A DNA stretch of 64,000 nucleotides from Atlanticothrix silvestris CENA357 (GCF_016056295.1 NZ_JAECZB010000001.1:211508-275507); one strand, 5' to 3'. Shown: positions 44,868 to 54,854, counted from the stretch's first letter. The notes: generated from the sequence alone by a model not told the origin. Made by a program: numbers and translations.

Positions 44868-45365
44868 ATGATTGAAATGAAAGTCGCTGGTATAGCATTA
44901 GATGCCATAACCCGCAGCCCGATCGTACTTTTGAAAGATGCTTCTGATCGGCGTGCTTTGCCAATTTATATTGGTCAGGAACAAGCAAGGGCAATTATGG
45001 GTGCGCTGGAGAACCAAAAGCCTCCTAGACCCTTAACCCACGACCTAATTGTGAATATGTTAGAGACATGGAATATGGCTTTAGAAAAGGTCATTATTCA
45101 TTCCTTACAAAAGGATACATTTTATGCAGCTTTAATTGTCCAGCAAGGTGAAGTCAAAAAAGAAATTGATGCACGTCCTAGCGATGCGATCGCGATCGCT
45201 CTACGTACTAATACCCCCATTTGGGTAATGGAAGAAGTCGTTGCTGATGCTTCAATCCCTGTTGATCGCGACGCGGATGAAGCAGAACAGCAAGCCTTTC
45301 GTGAATTTATCTCTAATCTCCGTCCTGAAGATTTAATCAAGCGCTTTGGTGATGGCGACAGTTAA
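44868..45365 (+). CDS. Bifunctional nuclease family protein (DUF151)
   Basis: A 165-residue protein of the BFN/DUF151 family, related to plant proteins reported to have DNase and RNase activity. Visible blocks are PIVLLKDASDRRALPIYIGQEQARAI near residue 18, RPLTHDLI near 54, and RPSDAIAIALRTNTPIWV near 101. The C-terminal tail contains acidic residues followed by FREFISNLRPEDLIKRF. It is likely cytoplasmic, with its role in cyanobacteria unknown. It is followed by an inverted repeat and the aldo/keto reductase gene. Confidence 0.92.
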   Translation: MIEMKVAGIALDAITRSPIVLLKDASDRRALPIYIGQEQARAIMGALENQKPPRPLTHDLIVNMLETWNMALEKVIIHSLQKDTFYAALIVQQGEVKKEIDARPSDAIAIALRTNTPIWVMEEVVADASIPVDRDADEAEQQAFREFISNLRPEDLIKRFGDGDS

Positions 45366-45432
45366 AAAAGTTGTAAGTTAAGAGTTATGAGTTATTTCAA
45401 CTTTTAACTGTTAACTTCTAACTCTGTTCAAG

Positions 45433-46563
45433 ATGCAATACCGACGCTTTGGCAAAACAAATCTACGCCTCTCGGTTTTTTCTTTGGGAACCATGCGCTA
45501 CCTGGCTGATGTCGAAAATGCTCAGCAGACGATCGCTAAAGCCTTGGCGCTAGGAATTAATCATCTAGAAACAGCTAGAGGTTACGGCAAAAGTGAGGAG
45601 TATCTTGGCCGTGCAATCAAAAGTGGGTTGTTAGTATCTCGTTCTCAATTTCACATCACCACTAAAATTCCGCCCACAGCTAACGCTGATAGTATGCGTC
45701 GGTGCATCTGGGAATCCTTAGAAAGATTCAATCTAGATTATCTAGATTGTCTGGGGATTCATGGCTTAAATACTTGGGAGCATCTAGAGTGGGTGCAAGC
45801 CAAAGGTGGCTGCATGGTAGCAGTGCAAGAAGCCGTTGCTGATGGCCGAGTGCGACACGTTGGTTTTTCCACCCACGGATCATTAGAAGTTATTCAAGCG
45901 GCAATCAATACAGATTTTTTTGATTTTGTCAATCTGCATTATTATTATTTCTTTCAACGGAATGCACCAGCGATTCAGTTAGCTGCCCAGAAAGACATGG
46001 GCATTTTGATAATTTCTCCTGCTGATAAGGGAGGAAGGCTTTACACCCCGCCTCAAACTCTAAAAAACTTGTGCCAGCCATATTCGCCTTTAGAGTTAAA
46101 CTATCGTTTTTTGCTGAATGATCATCGCATTACTACCCTCAGTGTAGGGCCAGCAAACCCAGATGAATTAATCGAACCTTTGCAGTTTGCTAATAGTGAT
46201 AGTGAACTAACACCAACAGAAATTTCTGCTTTCCAGCGGTTAGAAAATTACCAAAAAACTATTTTAGGAACTGATAAGTGTAGCCAGTGTTACGCTTGTT
46301 TACCCTGTCCAGAAAATATTAATATACCAGAGGTATTACGATTACGAAATCTCGCCGTAGCTTATGATATGACCGAGTATGGCAAATATCGCTACGGAAT
46401 GTTTGAAAATGCTGGACACTGGTTTCCTGGGATGAAAGCCAATCGCTGCACAGAATGCGGTGATTGCTTACCTAGATGTCCAGAAAATTTAGATATTCCA
46501 ACTTTATTAGAAGACACCCACGAAAGATTAAATGGCAAAGCAGGTAGGAGATTGTGGGGATAA
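45433..46563 (+). CDS. Aldo/keto reductase with two C-terminal 4Fe-4S motifs
   Basis: A 376-residue protein. The N-terminal ~280 residues are an aldo/keto reductase barrel with RRFGKTNLRLSVFSLGTM, the HLETARGYGKSEEYLG tyrosine segment and GRVRHVGFSTHG. The C-terminal ~100 residues have two ferredoxin-type motifs, CSQCYACLPCPENI near 285 and CTECGDCLPRCPENLDIP near 341. This fusion is known as an oxidoreductase family in bacteria. It probably couples a carbonyl reduction to electron transfer through Fe-S clusters. The substrate is unknown. Confidence 0.9.
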   Translation: MQYRRFGKTNLRLSVFSLGTMRYLADVENAQQTIAKALALGINHLETARGYGKSEEYLGRAIKSGLLVSRSQFHITTKIPPTANADSMRRCIWESLERFNLDYLDCLGIHGLNTWEHLEWVQAKGGCMVAVQEAVADGRVRHVGFSTHGSLEVIQAAINTDFFDFVNLHYYYFFQRNAPAIQLAAQKDMGILIISPADKGGRLYTPPQTLKNLCQPYSPLELNYRFLLNDHRITTLSVGPANPDELIEPLQFANSDSELTPTEISAFQRLENYQKTILGTDKCSQCYACLPCPENINIPEVLRLRNLAVAYDMTEYGKYRYGMFENAGHWFPGMKANRCTECGDCLPRCPENLDIPTLLEDTHERLNGKAGRRLWG

Positions 46564-46663
46564 TTAATTCGTGAAGCAGTCTACAAATTTTATGGTTTTA
46601 GCTGCTTCTCTTGCCTTAAAAATTGCTGAGCGCAAAGAATTTACGACACTTTACTTTATTATT

Positions 46664-46675
46664 CTCTCATGAGAG
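46664..46675. promoter_or_regulatory. Palindrome before the third GT39 gene
   Basis: CTCTCATGAGAG is a perfect 12-base palindrome 21 bases before the ATG at 46696. It is short and could be an operator or chance. It lies in the likely 5' leader region. Confidence 0.25.
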
Positions 46676-46695
46676 TGATGAAAGAGCGATAAATA

Positions 46696-48369
46696 ATGAC
46701 AAATCGCAGACTTGATTTACATTATCTAGGTTTAGCTGGGGCGATCGCACTGGGTGCTATTTTGCGTTTTTGGCATTTAGACTTAAAACCCCTGTGGATG
46801 GATGAGGTAATTACTGCCATTTTTAGTTTGGGTAAAAATTACCATGATTTACCTTTGAATGTAGCGTTTCCTCTTGAGCGCGTGCAAGAGATTTTTACAT
46901 TCCAGCCTGGGGTGAGTTGTAATCAAATTGCCGAAAATGTTGCTAATCAGTCTACCCATCCGCCGCTGTTTTTTTGTGGGATGTACAAATGGCTGGGGTG
47001 GATGACTCCCTTGGGTTTCGAGTGGGTAGAAAAATTGCGATCGCTACCGGCTTTATTTGGTGTAGGTGCGATCGCGGCAATTTATGGTGTCAATCGCATT
47101 GCCTTTTCTCCTACATCTGGAAGTATCGCAGCATTGATGATGGCTGTTTCACCTTTTGCTGTTTACCTTTCCCAAGAAGCACGGCACTACACCATGCCCA
47201 TGTTCCTAATAACTTTATCATTATTGGGACTCATACAAATTCAGCGAGATATCTTTGAGAGTCAACGTTTAAGATTTTGGGTTTGGATTTTATGGGCAAT
47301 TATTAATAGTATCGGTCTTTATGTTCATTACTTTTTTTTGTTGGCTTTCATTGCTGAAATTGCCACACTAATTTTGTTGATGTTCTGGGGTGGAAAAAAG
47401 ATAGTAAATCCACACAAAGTTTGGCTTGCTCTTCTTCTCTCAATTAGTGGAGTAGTAATTAGCTTTGTTCCCTGGTTAATTGTGATATTGAATCATTTTC
47501 AAAGTTCTGAAACCAATTGGTTGCCTTCTCCCAATTTACTTGCACCCCTATATCAAACTCTCATTAGTTGGATGTTGATGATAATTGCTCTACCTGTGGA
47601 AAATCAACCTATAATCATTACAGCTATTTGTGGATTTTTAATGGTGATTTTTGCTATTTGGGTAGGGCGGCAAGTATTTAAAGGTTTAAAAATACTGTGG
47701 TTACAAAAGAAAACTCATCTAGCAACATTTACACTTATAAACTTCACTATTTTTGTAATATTACAATTTTTTGCTATTGTTTATTTATTAGATAAAGATA
47801 TTACTGCTGTTCCCCGCTACACTTTTGTTTACTATCCTAGCTTTTGCGCCCTTCTCGCAGCTACTATCAGCACAAGTAAAAATTCTAAATTCATACTTTT
47901 AATTATTGGTCTTATTAGTTGTATTTTTGTAGTTTCTAATTTAGCTTTTCAAAAGCCATTTCAGCCAGAACAAGTCGCCCAAAACATCAACTTAGAAACT
48001 TCTTTACCAGTAATGTTAGTGGTAGGATACAGCAATTACCAAGATGTAGCCTTGGGATTAAGTTTTGCCTTGGCATTAGAAAAAATTAGGATTACTACAA
48101 GCACATCTGTAATTAAATTTGATAGTTTTGCCTTGTTAGATAAAAAACCTGATTTATCTGTTTTATGGAATAAACTTTCTCAGATGCCTGTACCAAAAGC
48201 CTCTAAATTGAATTTATGGATAGTTGGCCCTGGAATGAGAAGACGAGACTATCCAAAGCAGGTAGCGCTTTCTGGGCAAACTACCTGCACTATAGATCCC
48301 GCGCAGCACTATCGCATAGGTATTCCCTATCAGCTTTATCGGTGCAGTCAACCCCTTTCGGGGAATTAA
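46696..48369 (+). CDS. GT39-like membrane glycosyltransferase (paralogue 3)
   Basis: A 557-residue GT-C fold protein closely resembling paralogue 1. WMDEVITAIFSLGKNYHDLPL near residue 34 holds the conserved acidic pair, STHPPLFFCGMYKWLGW follows near 90, then SPFAVYLSQEARHYTMPMF near 152. Spacing and the shared FSLGN/K-DLPL pattern place paralogues 1 and 3 together and paralogue 2 apart. The predicted role is sugar transfer from a polyprenyl-phosphate donor outside the membrane. Confidence 0.84.
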   Translation: MTNRRLDLHYLGLAGAIALGAILRFWHLDLKPLWMDEVITAIFSLGKNYHDLPLNVAFPLERVQEIFTFQPGVSCNQIAENVANQSTHPPLFFCGMYKWLGWMTPLGFEWVEKLRSLPALFGVGAIAAIYGVNRIAFSPTSGSIAALMMAVSPFAVYLSQEARHYTMPMFLITLSLLGLIQIQRDIFESQRLRFWVWILWAIINSIGLYVHYFFLLAFIAEIATLILLMFWGGKKIVNPHKVWLALLLSISGVVISFVPWLIVILNHFQSSETNWLPSPNLLAPLYQTLISWMLMIIALPVENQPIIITAICGFLMVIFAIWVGRQVFKGLKILWLQKKTHLATFTLINFTIFVILQFFAIVYLLDKDITAVPRYTFVYYPSFCALLAATISTSKNSKFILLIIGLISCIFVVSNLAFQKPFQPEQVAQNINLETSLPVMLVVGYSNYQDVALGLSFALALEKIRITTSTSVIKFDSFALLDKKPDLSVLWNKLSQMPVPKASKLNLWIVGPGMRRRDYPKQVALSGQTTCTIDPAQHYRIGIPYQLYRCSQPLSGN

Positions 48370-48387
48370 AAATTAAAAATTAAAAAT

Positions 48388-48419
48388 AATCAGTGCTGGC
48401 TTTTAACCCACCACTGATT
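48388..48419. terminator. Hairpin between GT39 gene and raf1
   Basis: AATCAGTG and CACTGATT form an 8-bp stem, with a further GG/CC pairing inside, in the gap between convergent genes. It could end transcription from the glycosyltransferase. There is no clear T-run. Confidence 0.5.
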
Positions 48420-48530
48420 GTAGTCCGCTGAATGAACTTCAGTGAGAGCCTGTACTCAAAATTAGCCAAAAAGCCTCATGTGGAGACGGCGATTTATCGC
48501 GTCTTTTGCCTTAACCAAGAAACGATTTAT

Positions 48531-49607
48531 TTATTCGTCAATTTGCCAAGCATCCTTGGTGATTTCTTCATCAAAGATTTTCTTAGGACGCACAATGACA
48601 ATAATTTTGCCTAACAGAGGAAGTTCTGCTTCAGTTTCAAACCACTGAAAATCTAATTCACCGTCGTTGTTAACGACAAAGTAGCTAGAATCATCCCATT
48701 GTCGTTGGGCGCGATCTATTACTACTAATAATGGTTTGGGTGGATTTGTTGGTTGGTTCGGGAGGCGATCGCTATTACACAAAACTACCACTGGATCTTC
48801 TGCACTTAGCAGCACTTGCCAACCTGGTAAAGGAACCCAGGCTTGCTCTCCTGCAAATTTGACTAAGCGAAATGGCTGAATGTCTTCTACCAAAGGCACA
48901 TTTTGCAAGTCTTTGGGTGTTAATGGCAACTCACCTACAACTGGCAGAATGCGAGGTAATTCCTCATCAGATTCAAATCGATAAAAGGGTAAAATCGGCG
49001 CTGGGCGCTTGGAAACAACCGTAAAATCAACTAGTAACTGTTCTATTTGTTTCCTAGCTTCGGGCGTTTGAGCAAATCGCAAACCTTTGGCAATTAGACG
49101 CGATCGCTCTTGTAAATCTGTATATTGGCGTGCCAGTTTCCACGATTGATAAGCAACAGCATCACCTGGATGGTTAGAAAAACCTTCCGGTAAATTGCGG
49201 AAACGAGAGAAATCTTTAATTGCTTTGGCTATATCTCGTGCTTCATCAACATCGAGTTTATGAACAAAGGCAAGTTCAGCGGCTGCGGCTCGTTCTTCTT
49301 GAGTAAGCAGACGTAGCTCATATAAAATGTCACTGCCTCTTGTAGCGTAATGCGATCGCGTCGCCTCCGATACTCCACCATTTTCTAAAGAACCATAAAC
49401 TTGGGAACCAACAATCACCTGATTTTGTTGAATCGGTTCAAATCCAGTTTCTTCAAAGATCTGTTGGGGATTGTAACCAGATTTTTGTAGGGAAGCGATC
49501 GCCATTCCCCATTCCACCCAATTGCCTTGCTTTTGCCGCAGCTTTCGCAGCAACTCTTGTGTATCATCATTGGCAGGATTTTGAGAGTTGGGTGATAAGT
49601 CAGTCAT
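48531..49607 (-). CDS. raf1: RuBisCO accumulation factor 1
   Basis: A 358-residue dimeric chaperone that binds Rubisco large-subunit dimers and helps assemble the L8 core. The N-terminal helical domain has LRKLRQKQGNWVEWGMAIASLQKSGY near residue 20 and RGSDILYELRLLTQEERAAAAELAF near 90. The C-terminal beta domain has FRLVKFAGEQAWVPLPGW near 225. Length matches the family. The rbc genes are not in this window, so raf1 is unlinked here. Confidence 0.93.
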   Translation of the reverse strand: MTDLSPNSQNPANDDTQELLRKLRQKQGNWVEWGMAIASLQKSGYNPQQIFEETGFEPIQQNQVIVGSQVYGSLENGGVSEATRSHYATRGSDILYELRLLTQEERAAAAELAFVHKLDVDEARDIAKAIKDFSRFRNLPEGFSNHPGDAVAYQSWKLARQYTDLQERSRLIAKGLRFAQTPEARKQIEQLLVDFTVVSKRPAPILPFYRFESDEELPRILPVVGELPLTPKDLQNVPLVEDIQPFRLVKFAGEQAWVPLPGWQVLLSAEDPVVVLCNSDRLPNQPTNPPKPLLVVIDRAQRQWDDSSYFVVNNDGELDFQWFETEAELPLLGKIIVIVRPKKIFDEEITKDAWQIDE

Positions 49608-50127
49608 ATTTATGGGGTGGGAGCTTCAATTTGCAAAGGTAATTGATACCTCGTCAGCAAATCTTATTGTAATCTTTAACAGCGGACTATCTCTACACTC
49701 TACCGCCAGACAAAATTATGAGTTATGAATAATACACATAACATAAGTGGGAGCAAATAGATCAATATAAAAACTCTACCCTCTTGTGGTTAGTGGTTAG
49801 TTGTTAGTTGTTAGTGGTTAGTGGTTAGTGGTCAGTGGTTAGTGGTTAGTGGTTAGTGGTCAGTGGTTAGTGGTCAGTAGTAAAGATCTTTTTAAGAACA
49901 TGGAGTATTAAACCACATAAAAAACAACACTTCTCTTTTCTACGAGAGGCTGCGCCCTAAGCATAGCTATGCCGCAGGCTTTACGACAAGTTACTTCGGC
50001 TGTGCGGCAGTTGAGCGTAGTCGAAACTCAGTACAAGTCAGTGCATCGCTGACAACTGACAACTGACAACTGACCCGATAGCGTAAATTTACGCAAGGCT
50101 GAACACCTATTCTCAATTAACCTGGGT
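49608..50127. other. Repeat-rich gap between raf1 and the response regulator
   Basis: 520 bases without a gene. It holds heptamer tandem repeats at 49786-49880, a block of dispersed repeat (about 49945-50040), and a CAACTGAC-rich segment at 50050-50075 that is complementary to the heptamers, so a long hairpin is possible. Promoters of both flanking divergent genes must also be here. Confidence 0.7.
49786..49880. repeat. TTAGTGG heptamer tandem repeat
   Basis: About thirteen near-perfect copies of TTAGTGG/TCAGTGG in a row. It is the densest example in the window of a family also present at 51131 and 53425. Copy number probably varies between strains. Confidence 0.85.
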
Positions 50128-51126
50128 ATGGAATGTAACAAGATGATGAATATTGATAACAATTATCTTATGGATAATCCCACTTCCGAAAATCATACAA
50201 GTCGCCGTTCATTAGCAACTCTAGAGCGACCAAAAAAGCTAAAAATATTAGTCGTTGATGATGAGCCAGATAACCTAGATCTCCTGTATCGTACCTTTCG
50301 GCGAGACTTTAATGTTTTGAAAGCCGATAGTGGCATGAACGCCCTAGAAGTTTTGGCCGTAGAAGGAGAGGTAGCAGTAATCATCTCTGATCAACGGATG
50401 CCAGAAATGAAAGGCACTGAGTTTCTCAGTAAGACTGTACCTCAATTTCCAGATACGGTAAGAATAATCCTCACTGGGTTTACAGATATTGAGGATTTAG
50501 TAGAGGCAATTAACGCTGGGCAAGTATATAAATATATCACCAAGCCTTGGGATCCAGGAGAACTTAAGGCAGTAGTGCAAAGGGCGGCAGAAACTTATGA
50601 TTTGCTTAAGCAACGGACAGAAGAATTGCGCCGTGCTAATGCCCAAATGGCGCTGCTGACTGTTTTGGTGGAGGTAACACAAGCGGCTCATAGCTTAGAT
50701 GAAACTCTAACACCAATTGCTACAGCTTTTAGTGATAGTTTTGACGCAGACGGTTGTCTTTTGCAGCTAATAGAGGGAAATACCTTAGTTGCGACTCAAG
50801 GATCTTACAGTTCTAACGGCAAGCTAGATAACTGGTTAGCTCAAGACCCTCTAACTAGTGAGGCGATCGCTACTGGAAAAATGCAAGTTTCTTTGAATGT
50901 AGCCAAAGATGCCAAACTAACGGGTGTAGCTCATTATCAAGATACTGGTGTACAAGCACATTTAGTTATTCCAATTACCTACCGAAATGATATGTTAGGG
51001 GTATTGTCACTACAGTGGGAACAACCGTGTTCTTTGCGAGAAGATGAATTAACCCTAATTCATTTATCAGCAGAACTAGTAGCGATCGCTCTGACTAGTA
51101 GCCGTTGCCATCAAACAAAAATATAG
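50128..51126 (+). CDS. Response regulator with REC and GAF domains
   Basis: A 332-residue signalling protein. The receiver domain (about residues 38-160) has the acidic pair in ILVVDDEPDN, the phospho-acceptor Asp in VAVIISDQRMPEMKG near 87, Thr in ILTGF and Lys in YITKPWD near 139. A GAF domain follows a short helical linker and spans about 185-325. There is no DNA-binding or catalytic output domain, so the GAF may sense a small molecule or pigment; a chromophore Cys is not obvious. No histidine kinase gene is adjacent. Confidence 0.88.
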   Translation: MECNKMMNIDNNYLMDNPTSENHTSRRSLATLERPKKLKILVVDDEPDNLDLLYRTFRRDFNVLKADSGMNALEVLAVEGEVAVIISDQRMPEMKGTEFLSKTVPQFPDTVRIILTGFTDIEDLVEAINAGQVYKYITKPWDPGELKAVVQRAAETYDLLKQRTEELRRANAQMALLTVLVEVTQAAHSLDETLTPIATAFSDSFDADGCLLQLIEGNTLVATQGSYSSNGKLDNWLAQDPLTSEAIATGKMQVSLNVAKDAKLTGVAHYQDTGVQAHLVIPITYRNDMLGVLSLQWEQPCSLREDELTLIHLSAELVAIALTSSRCHQTKI

Positions 51127-51196
51127 TCATTAGTTAAGTGGTCAATGGTCATTAGTCAAAATAAAAAACAACTGACCAAAAACTATTGCCTAATTA

Positions 51197-51898
51197 ATGT
51201 CTACTGAAATCCGTGCCATTTTCGACCGTATTGCTCCAGTTTATGATCAGTTAAACAATTGGTTGAGTCTGGGGCAACATCGTATATGGAAGGAAATGAC
51301 AGTCAAATGGAGCGCTGCTAAACCAGGAGACACATGTTTAGACTTGTGTTGCGGCAGCGGCGATTTAGCCTTATGCTTAGCAAGGCGTGTGGGAGCGACA
51401 GGACAAGTGTATGGTGTAGATTTTTCGCCTAACCTTCTAGCAACTGCCCAAGAACGCTCCCAAAGGCATTACCCTCAACCTGTAATTTCTTGGATTGAGG
51501 CTGATGTACTAGATTTACCCTTTGAAAATAACCAATTCGATGCCGCTACAATGGGCTATGGCTTAAGAAATGTTGTTGATATTCCCCGTAGCCTCCAAGA
51601 ATTACATCGAGTTCTCAAACCAGGTGCGAAAGCAGCAATTTTAGACTTTCATCGACCCAGCAATCCGCAACTACGCGCTTTTCAACAATGGTATTTAGAT
51701 AGTATTGTTGTACCAATGGCAAAGCAGATGGGTTTAAAAGATGAATATGCATACATCAGTCCCAGCTTAGAGCGCTTCCCCACAGGGAAAGAGCAAGTAG
51801 AATTAGCTCGTCAAGTTGGTTTCGCCTCAGCCACACACTACCCCATTGCGAACGGTATGATGGGAGTATTGGTAGTCAAAAAAATGAGTGATGAGTAA
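51197..51898 (+). CDS. menG: Phytyl-naphthoquinone methyltransferase (UbiE/MenG family)
   Basis: A 233-residue SAM-dependent methyltransferase. Motif I is LDLCCGSGDLALCLARRVG near residue 50, then DVLDLPFENNQFDAATMGYGLRNV near 97, which is the UbiE/COQ5 signature. In cyanobacteria this enzyme methylates demethylphylloquinone in the last step of phylloquinone synthesis for photosystem I. It is assigned by family and lineage. It sits between the response regulator and the DUF445 gene. Confidence 0.92.
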   Translation: MSTEIRAIFDRIAPVYDQLNNWLSLGQHRIWKEMTVKWSAAKPGDTCLDLCCGSGDLALCLARRVGATGQVYGVDFSPNLLATAQERSQRHYPQPVISWIEADVLDLPFENNQFDAATMGYGLRNVVDIPRSLQELHRVLKPGAKAAILDFHRPSNPQLRAFQQWYLDSIVVPMAKQMGLKDEYAYISPSLERFPTGKEQVELARQVGFASATHYPIANGMMGVLVVKKMSDE

Positions 51899-52015
51899 CG
51901 AGTGAAGACTTAATGAATTTATGAACTATGAGTAATGATAAATTTTCATTTCTCATTTCTAACTTCTAACTCCTAACTTTTAATTCCTACACTCTTAACT
52001 TTTTTAATTCCTCCC

Positions 52016-53251
52016 TTGGACTGGTCTCATCTTTGGCTTTATGTGTCTCCCCCTATCCTGGGTGGAGTTATCGGCTATTTCACCAATGATATAGCCATCA
52101 AAATGTTATTTCGTCCCTACCGAGCAATTTACGTTGGGGGACGAAGAGTGCCGTTCACACCTGGATTGATTCCTCGCAACCAGGAACGTTTGGCTCAAAA
52201 CATTTCTAATACAATCATGCGATCGCTGCTAACGCCAGAAGAATTGCAAAATCTGGCGCGACGTTTGTTGCAAACAGAACGCGTACAAGCAGCAATTCTT
52301 TGGTTGCTGCAAATGGCGATTGAACAAATCAAAACAGATCAAAATGAAAAAAGCACCAAAATTGTGGCGGGGATTTTGCGTGATTTGTTAGGTGAATCTT
52401 TACCACGTCTGCTGAAAGTTTTAGCTCGCCAAGAAGACTTTTTAGAGGTGCAGATTAATCAAATTTTTGATCAAGTATTGCTGGAATTGCAACTAAGTGA
52501 AGAACAATCTACACGTCTTGCTGATTGGTTATTACAAGTAGTTATACCACCAGATGTGTTGCGTCAGGCAATTGTTGATTTTTTAACTGATCGCACAATT
52601 GGGATTGTTGATGAAAGCTTTCGAGAAAAGACTAGCGGCACATATTGGGTAGTAGCAAATCTGTTTGGCTTACGTAATACTCTGACGAGACTGCGAACTT
52701 TTTGTTTGGATGAAAAAGAAGCGACTAATCAGCGTTTACAAGAATTGATTCAAGATTTGCAAATGCGCGATCGCCTCAAGAAAATCTTGCAAAATTTATC
52801 ATTGCAAAATTTGCCAATTGGTACTGTACGCCAATTACGAAAAACTACACGCGAAACTGTACGCCATTACGTACAAACTAGTGGTGGTGAATTACTGCAA
52901 GGATTAACAGACTCGGTTAACTGGGAAAATATTGCTTCGTTGCTACTCAATCGTCTTAGCGCTTCACCTGTAGTAAGTTCTTCTTTAGAAGTGGTAAGTC
53001 AAGAGTTAGCTTTCATTTTAGAACGGTACTTGGAAAAAGATTTAGAAGTAATCGTAGCGCAAGTAATTCCTATTTTGTCGATAGATCAAGTAATCGTTGA
53101 TCGTGTAAAGTCAACTTCACCCGCTGATTTAGAAGCTGCTATTGAGGGAATTGTCAAAAATGAGTTGCAGGCGATCGTGACTTTAGGTGGTGTTTTAGGT
53201 GTTGTTGTAGGATTATTTCAAACAGTATTCTTGATCTTGAATCAGTTATAA
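52016..53251 (+). CDS. DUF445 family membrane protein
   Basis: A 411-residue protein with a hydrophobic N-terminus containing [20 protein letters not shown] near residue 17 and [19 protein letters not shown] near 44, both hallmarks of DUF445, and a C-terminal hydrophobic segment ([17 protein letters not shown]). The region between is long and alpha-helical. The function is unknown. The TTG at 52016 is taken as start because the conserved membrane segment begins immediately after it and no ATG lies upstream in frame. Confidence 0.88.
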   Translation: MDWSHLWLYVSPPILGGVIGYFTNDIAIKMLFRPYRAIYVGGRRVPFTPGLIPRNQERLAQNISNTIMRSLLTPEELQNLARRLLQTERVQAAILWLLQMAIEQIKTDQNEKSTKIVAGILRDLLGESLPRLLKVLARQEDFLEVQINQIFDQVLLELQLSEEQSTRLADWLLQVVIPPDVLRQAIVDFLTDRTIGIVDESFREKTSGTYWVVANLFGLRNTLTRLRTFCLDEKEATNQRLQELIQDLQMRDRLKKILQNLSLQNLPIGTVRQLRKTTRETVRHYVQTSGGELLQGLTDSVNWENIASLLLNRLSASPVVSSSLEVVSQELAFILERYLEKDLEVIVAQVIPILSIDQVIVDRVKSTSPADLEAAIEGIVKNELQAIVTLGGVLGVVVGLFQTVFLILNQL

Positions 53252-53391
53252 CTAAAGCAATTTAAGATTTTCAAGAATACAGTATAACCACACTACAGGG
53301 CAGTCGATTTTTCTACTATAGAACTCCTCTTTGATTGTGTAAAAAAACTCGGTACAACTCGAATTTCTTTTTCTCTATTGTCTAGTTATAT

Positions 53392-53423
53392 AAAAACTCC
53401 ACCCATGAAGGGATGGAGTTTTG
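53392..53423. terminator. Strong hairpin behind the DUF445 gene
   Basis: AAAACTCCA-(C)CC and GGGA-TGGAGTTTT pair nearly perfectly across a five-base loop, about 140 bases after the DUF445 stop. The A-rich and T-rich ends of the stem allow it to act as terminator on either strand. It is repeated in degenerate form near 53560. Confidence 0.65.
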
Positions 53424-53454
53424 TCAGTAGTTAGTGGTCAGTGGTCAGTTGCAA

Positions 53455-53565
53455 AGAAAGCGAAAAGTCAAGCCAGTCTCGTGGGCGGCTTTGCCGACTT
53501 GAGAGAACTGGCGCTGTGCGTCCCGGTTTCCGGGCGCAGAACTTTTCAAGAAGATTTGTAAAAAC
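53455..53565. repeat. Dispersed intergenic repeat, family A (copy 2)
   Basis: GGGCGGCTTTGCCGACTTGA is followed by TGGCGCTG and GGTTTCCGGGC blocks and is bounded by GAAAAGT / ACTTTTC. It is related to the copies at 2975-3165 and 61845-61912. It lies in the 419-base gap between the DUF445 gene and the next small gene. Confidence 0.7.
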
Positions 53566-53670
53566 CACCCATAAAGGGATAGGGTATTAAACCAGTGGCT
53601 AAAACAACTGACAATTGACAACTGACACGCGAAGCGAAATAAATCAAAGCCGATTGCTTCAGGTGACTTT

Positions 53671-53973
53671 TTACCTATTCATTGGTGTTTTTGTATTCCA
53701 CACTTGTTCAAATTCGGCTTTGGTAATACCAAATTCTTGGATATCCTCTTTACCTAAAGGTTTATCGCATAACATGCCATAGTTATCTAAAAGGTGGCTG
53801 TCATCATAAAATAATACGTTGCCGTTTTCGTAAACCTCTATTTGTCTAACAGCACACAAATCGTGGCCAACCTCCATAAAGTAGGTGCTAGTACCCCAAG
53901 TGTCATAATCACCTCCTAGTGATTCATCCCAAAACCATTTGCAGTATTGCTTGATCTTTTTTGATAGAGACAT
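53671..53973 (-). CDS. Small hypothetical protein (DUF6881/immunity-like?)
   Basis: A 100-residue acidic protein with the pattern AVRQIEVYENGNVLFYDDS in the middle and FGITKAEFEQVWN near the end. This arrangement recalls small DUF6881-type proteins found near polymorphic toxins, but the match is from memory and weak. Both neighbours are repeat-rich gaps and no toxin gene is adjacent. The start ATG has a plausible A-rich upstream region. Confidence 0.5.
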   Translation of the reverse strand: MSLSKKIKQYCKWFWDESLGGDYDTWGTSTYFMEVGHDLCAVRQIEVYENGNVLFYDDSHLLDNYGMLCDKPLGKEDIQEFGITKAEFEQVWNTKTPMNR

Positions 53974-54854
53974 AATTTTTTACTCATCTAAGGAATTACT
54001 AAACTGTTAAGCATACATATAAGAAAGCCCATTGGAACCGCAGGGGGGCAGGGGGCAGGCAGCAAGAGAGAGGGTTTGCAACTTACTATGAAAATGGTGC
54101 AATTTAAAGGACGATTAGCTTACTTTGTAAGTTACTCTACAAAAATGTGCTTCTCGTGAGTTTAAGCAAGAGTACTTTGAAAAGTTAAATACAGAAAAAT
54201 ATTTGTGTCAGCCAACACACTACTGGAAGTCACTAGTTATCAATAAGTTAGTTTTAAGCTTTTAGATTGCTTTTACCTAAATACCTTGTTTAGGTGTCCG
54301 CAGGAGTAAGCATTAACGGTAATAGTGTTATTTTACCACAGTATTTTCAACTCCTTGCATCGTCAGTATAACGCAGTATCTCTTGCATTTTCATTAGAAT
54401 TATTCCCAGCATATTTTTATCACTTCCATCAGACCCACAACCCCAAAATCTATACAATGGGTGAATTGTCTAATATTTCTTCATTTCCGTAAAAAGTACA
54501 ACTTCTCGAATATTTGCATGGGTTTCAAATTTACGTAGCACTGCTTTGTGGATAATTTATTCTTTAACTTGTTCTCAATCTTGACGTAGAGGACGAGTTT
54601 CTTCACGCCCCATTTTGGCCGCATCTTTAGGCATTTTTACTAATTGAATTAGTTCTAAATGAAACGTTAAAAAAACTTCTGTGCTTGAAAATAATGTTCG
54701 CTACTATACCAACACAAATTATCTAGCTCAAGGCCGTGTAGCGAAAAGTTGGAAAAATAACGATATTGTTCACAAATATAATACCTGGATTTAGTAACGT
54801 CAAAATTATGATCTAAACTCTTTGTTTTTCTTATTTGATTGAGACTTTAATTGC
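53974..54854. other. 880-base gene-poor region, probably decayed
   Basis: There is no intact gene. Stops occur in all frames. On the minus strand, 54575-54700 gives a 42-codon piece including VKMPKDAAKMGREETRPLRQ that looks coding but has no start and a stop right before it. This could be a remnant. Nothing else is recognisable. Confidence 0.5.

Noticed and set aside
54575..54700. A 42-codon minus-strand coding-looking piece
   Set aside because: It has no start codon and a stop directly before it. It is kept only as a possible remnant within the gap description.
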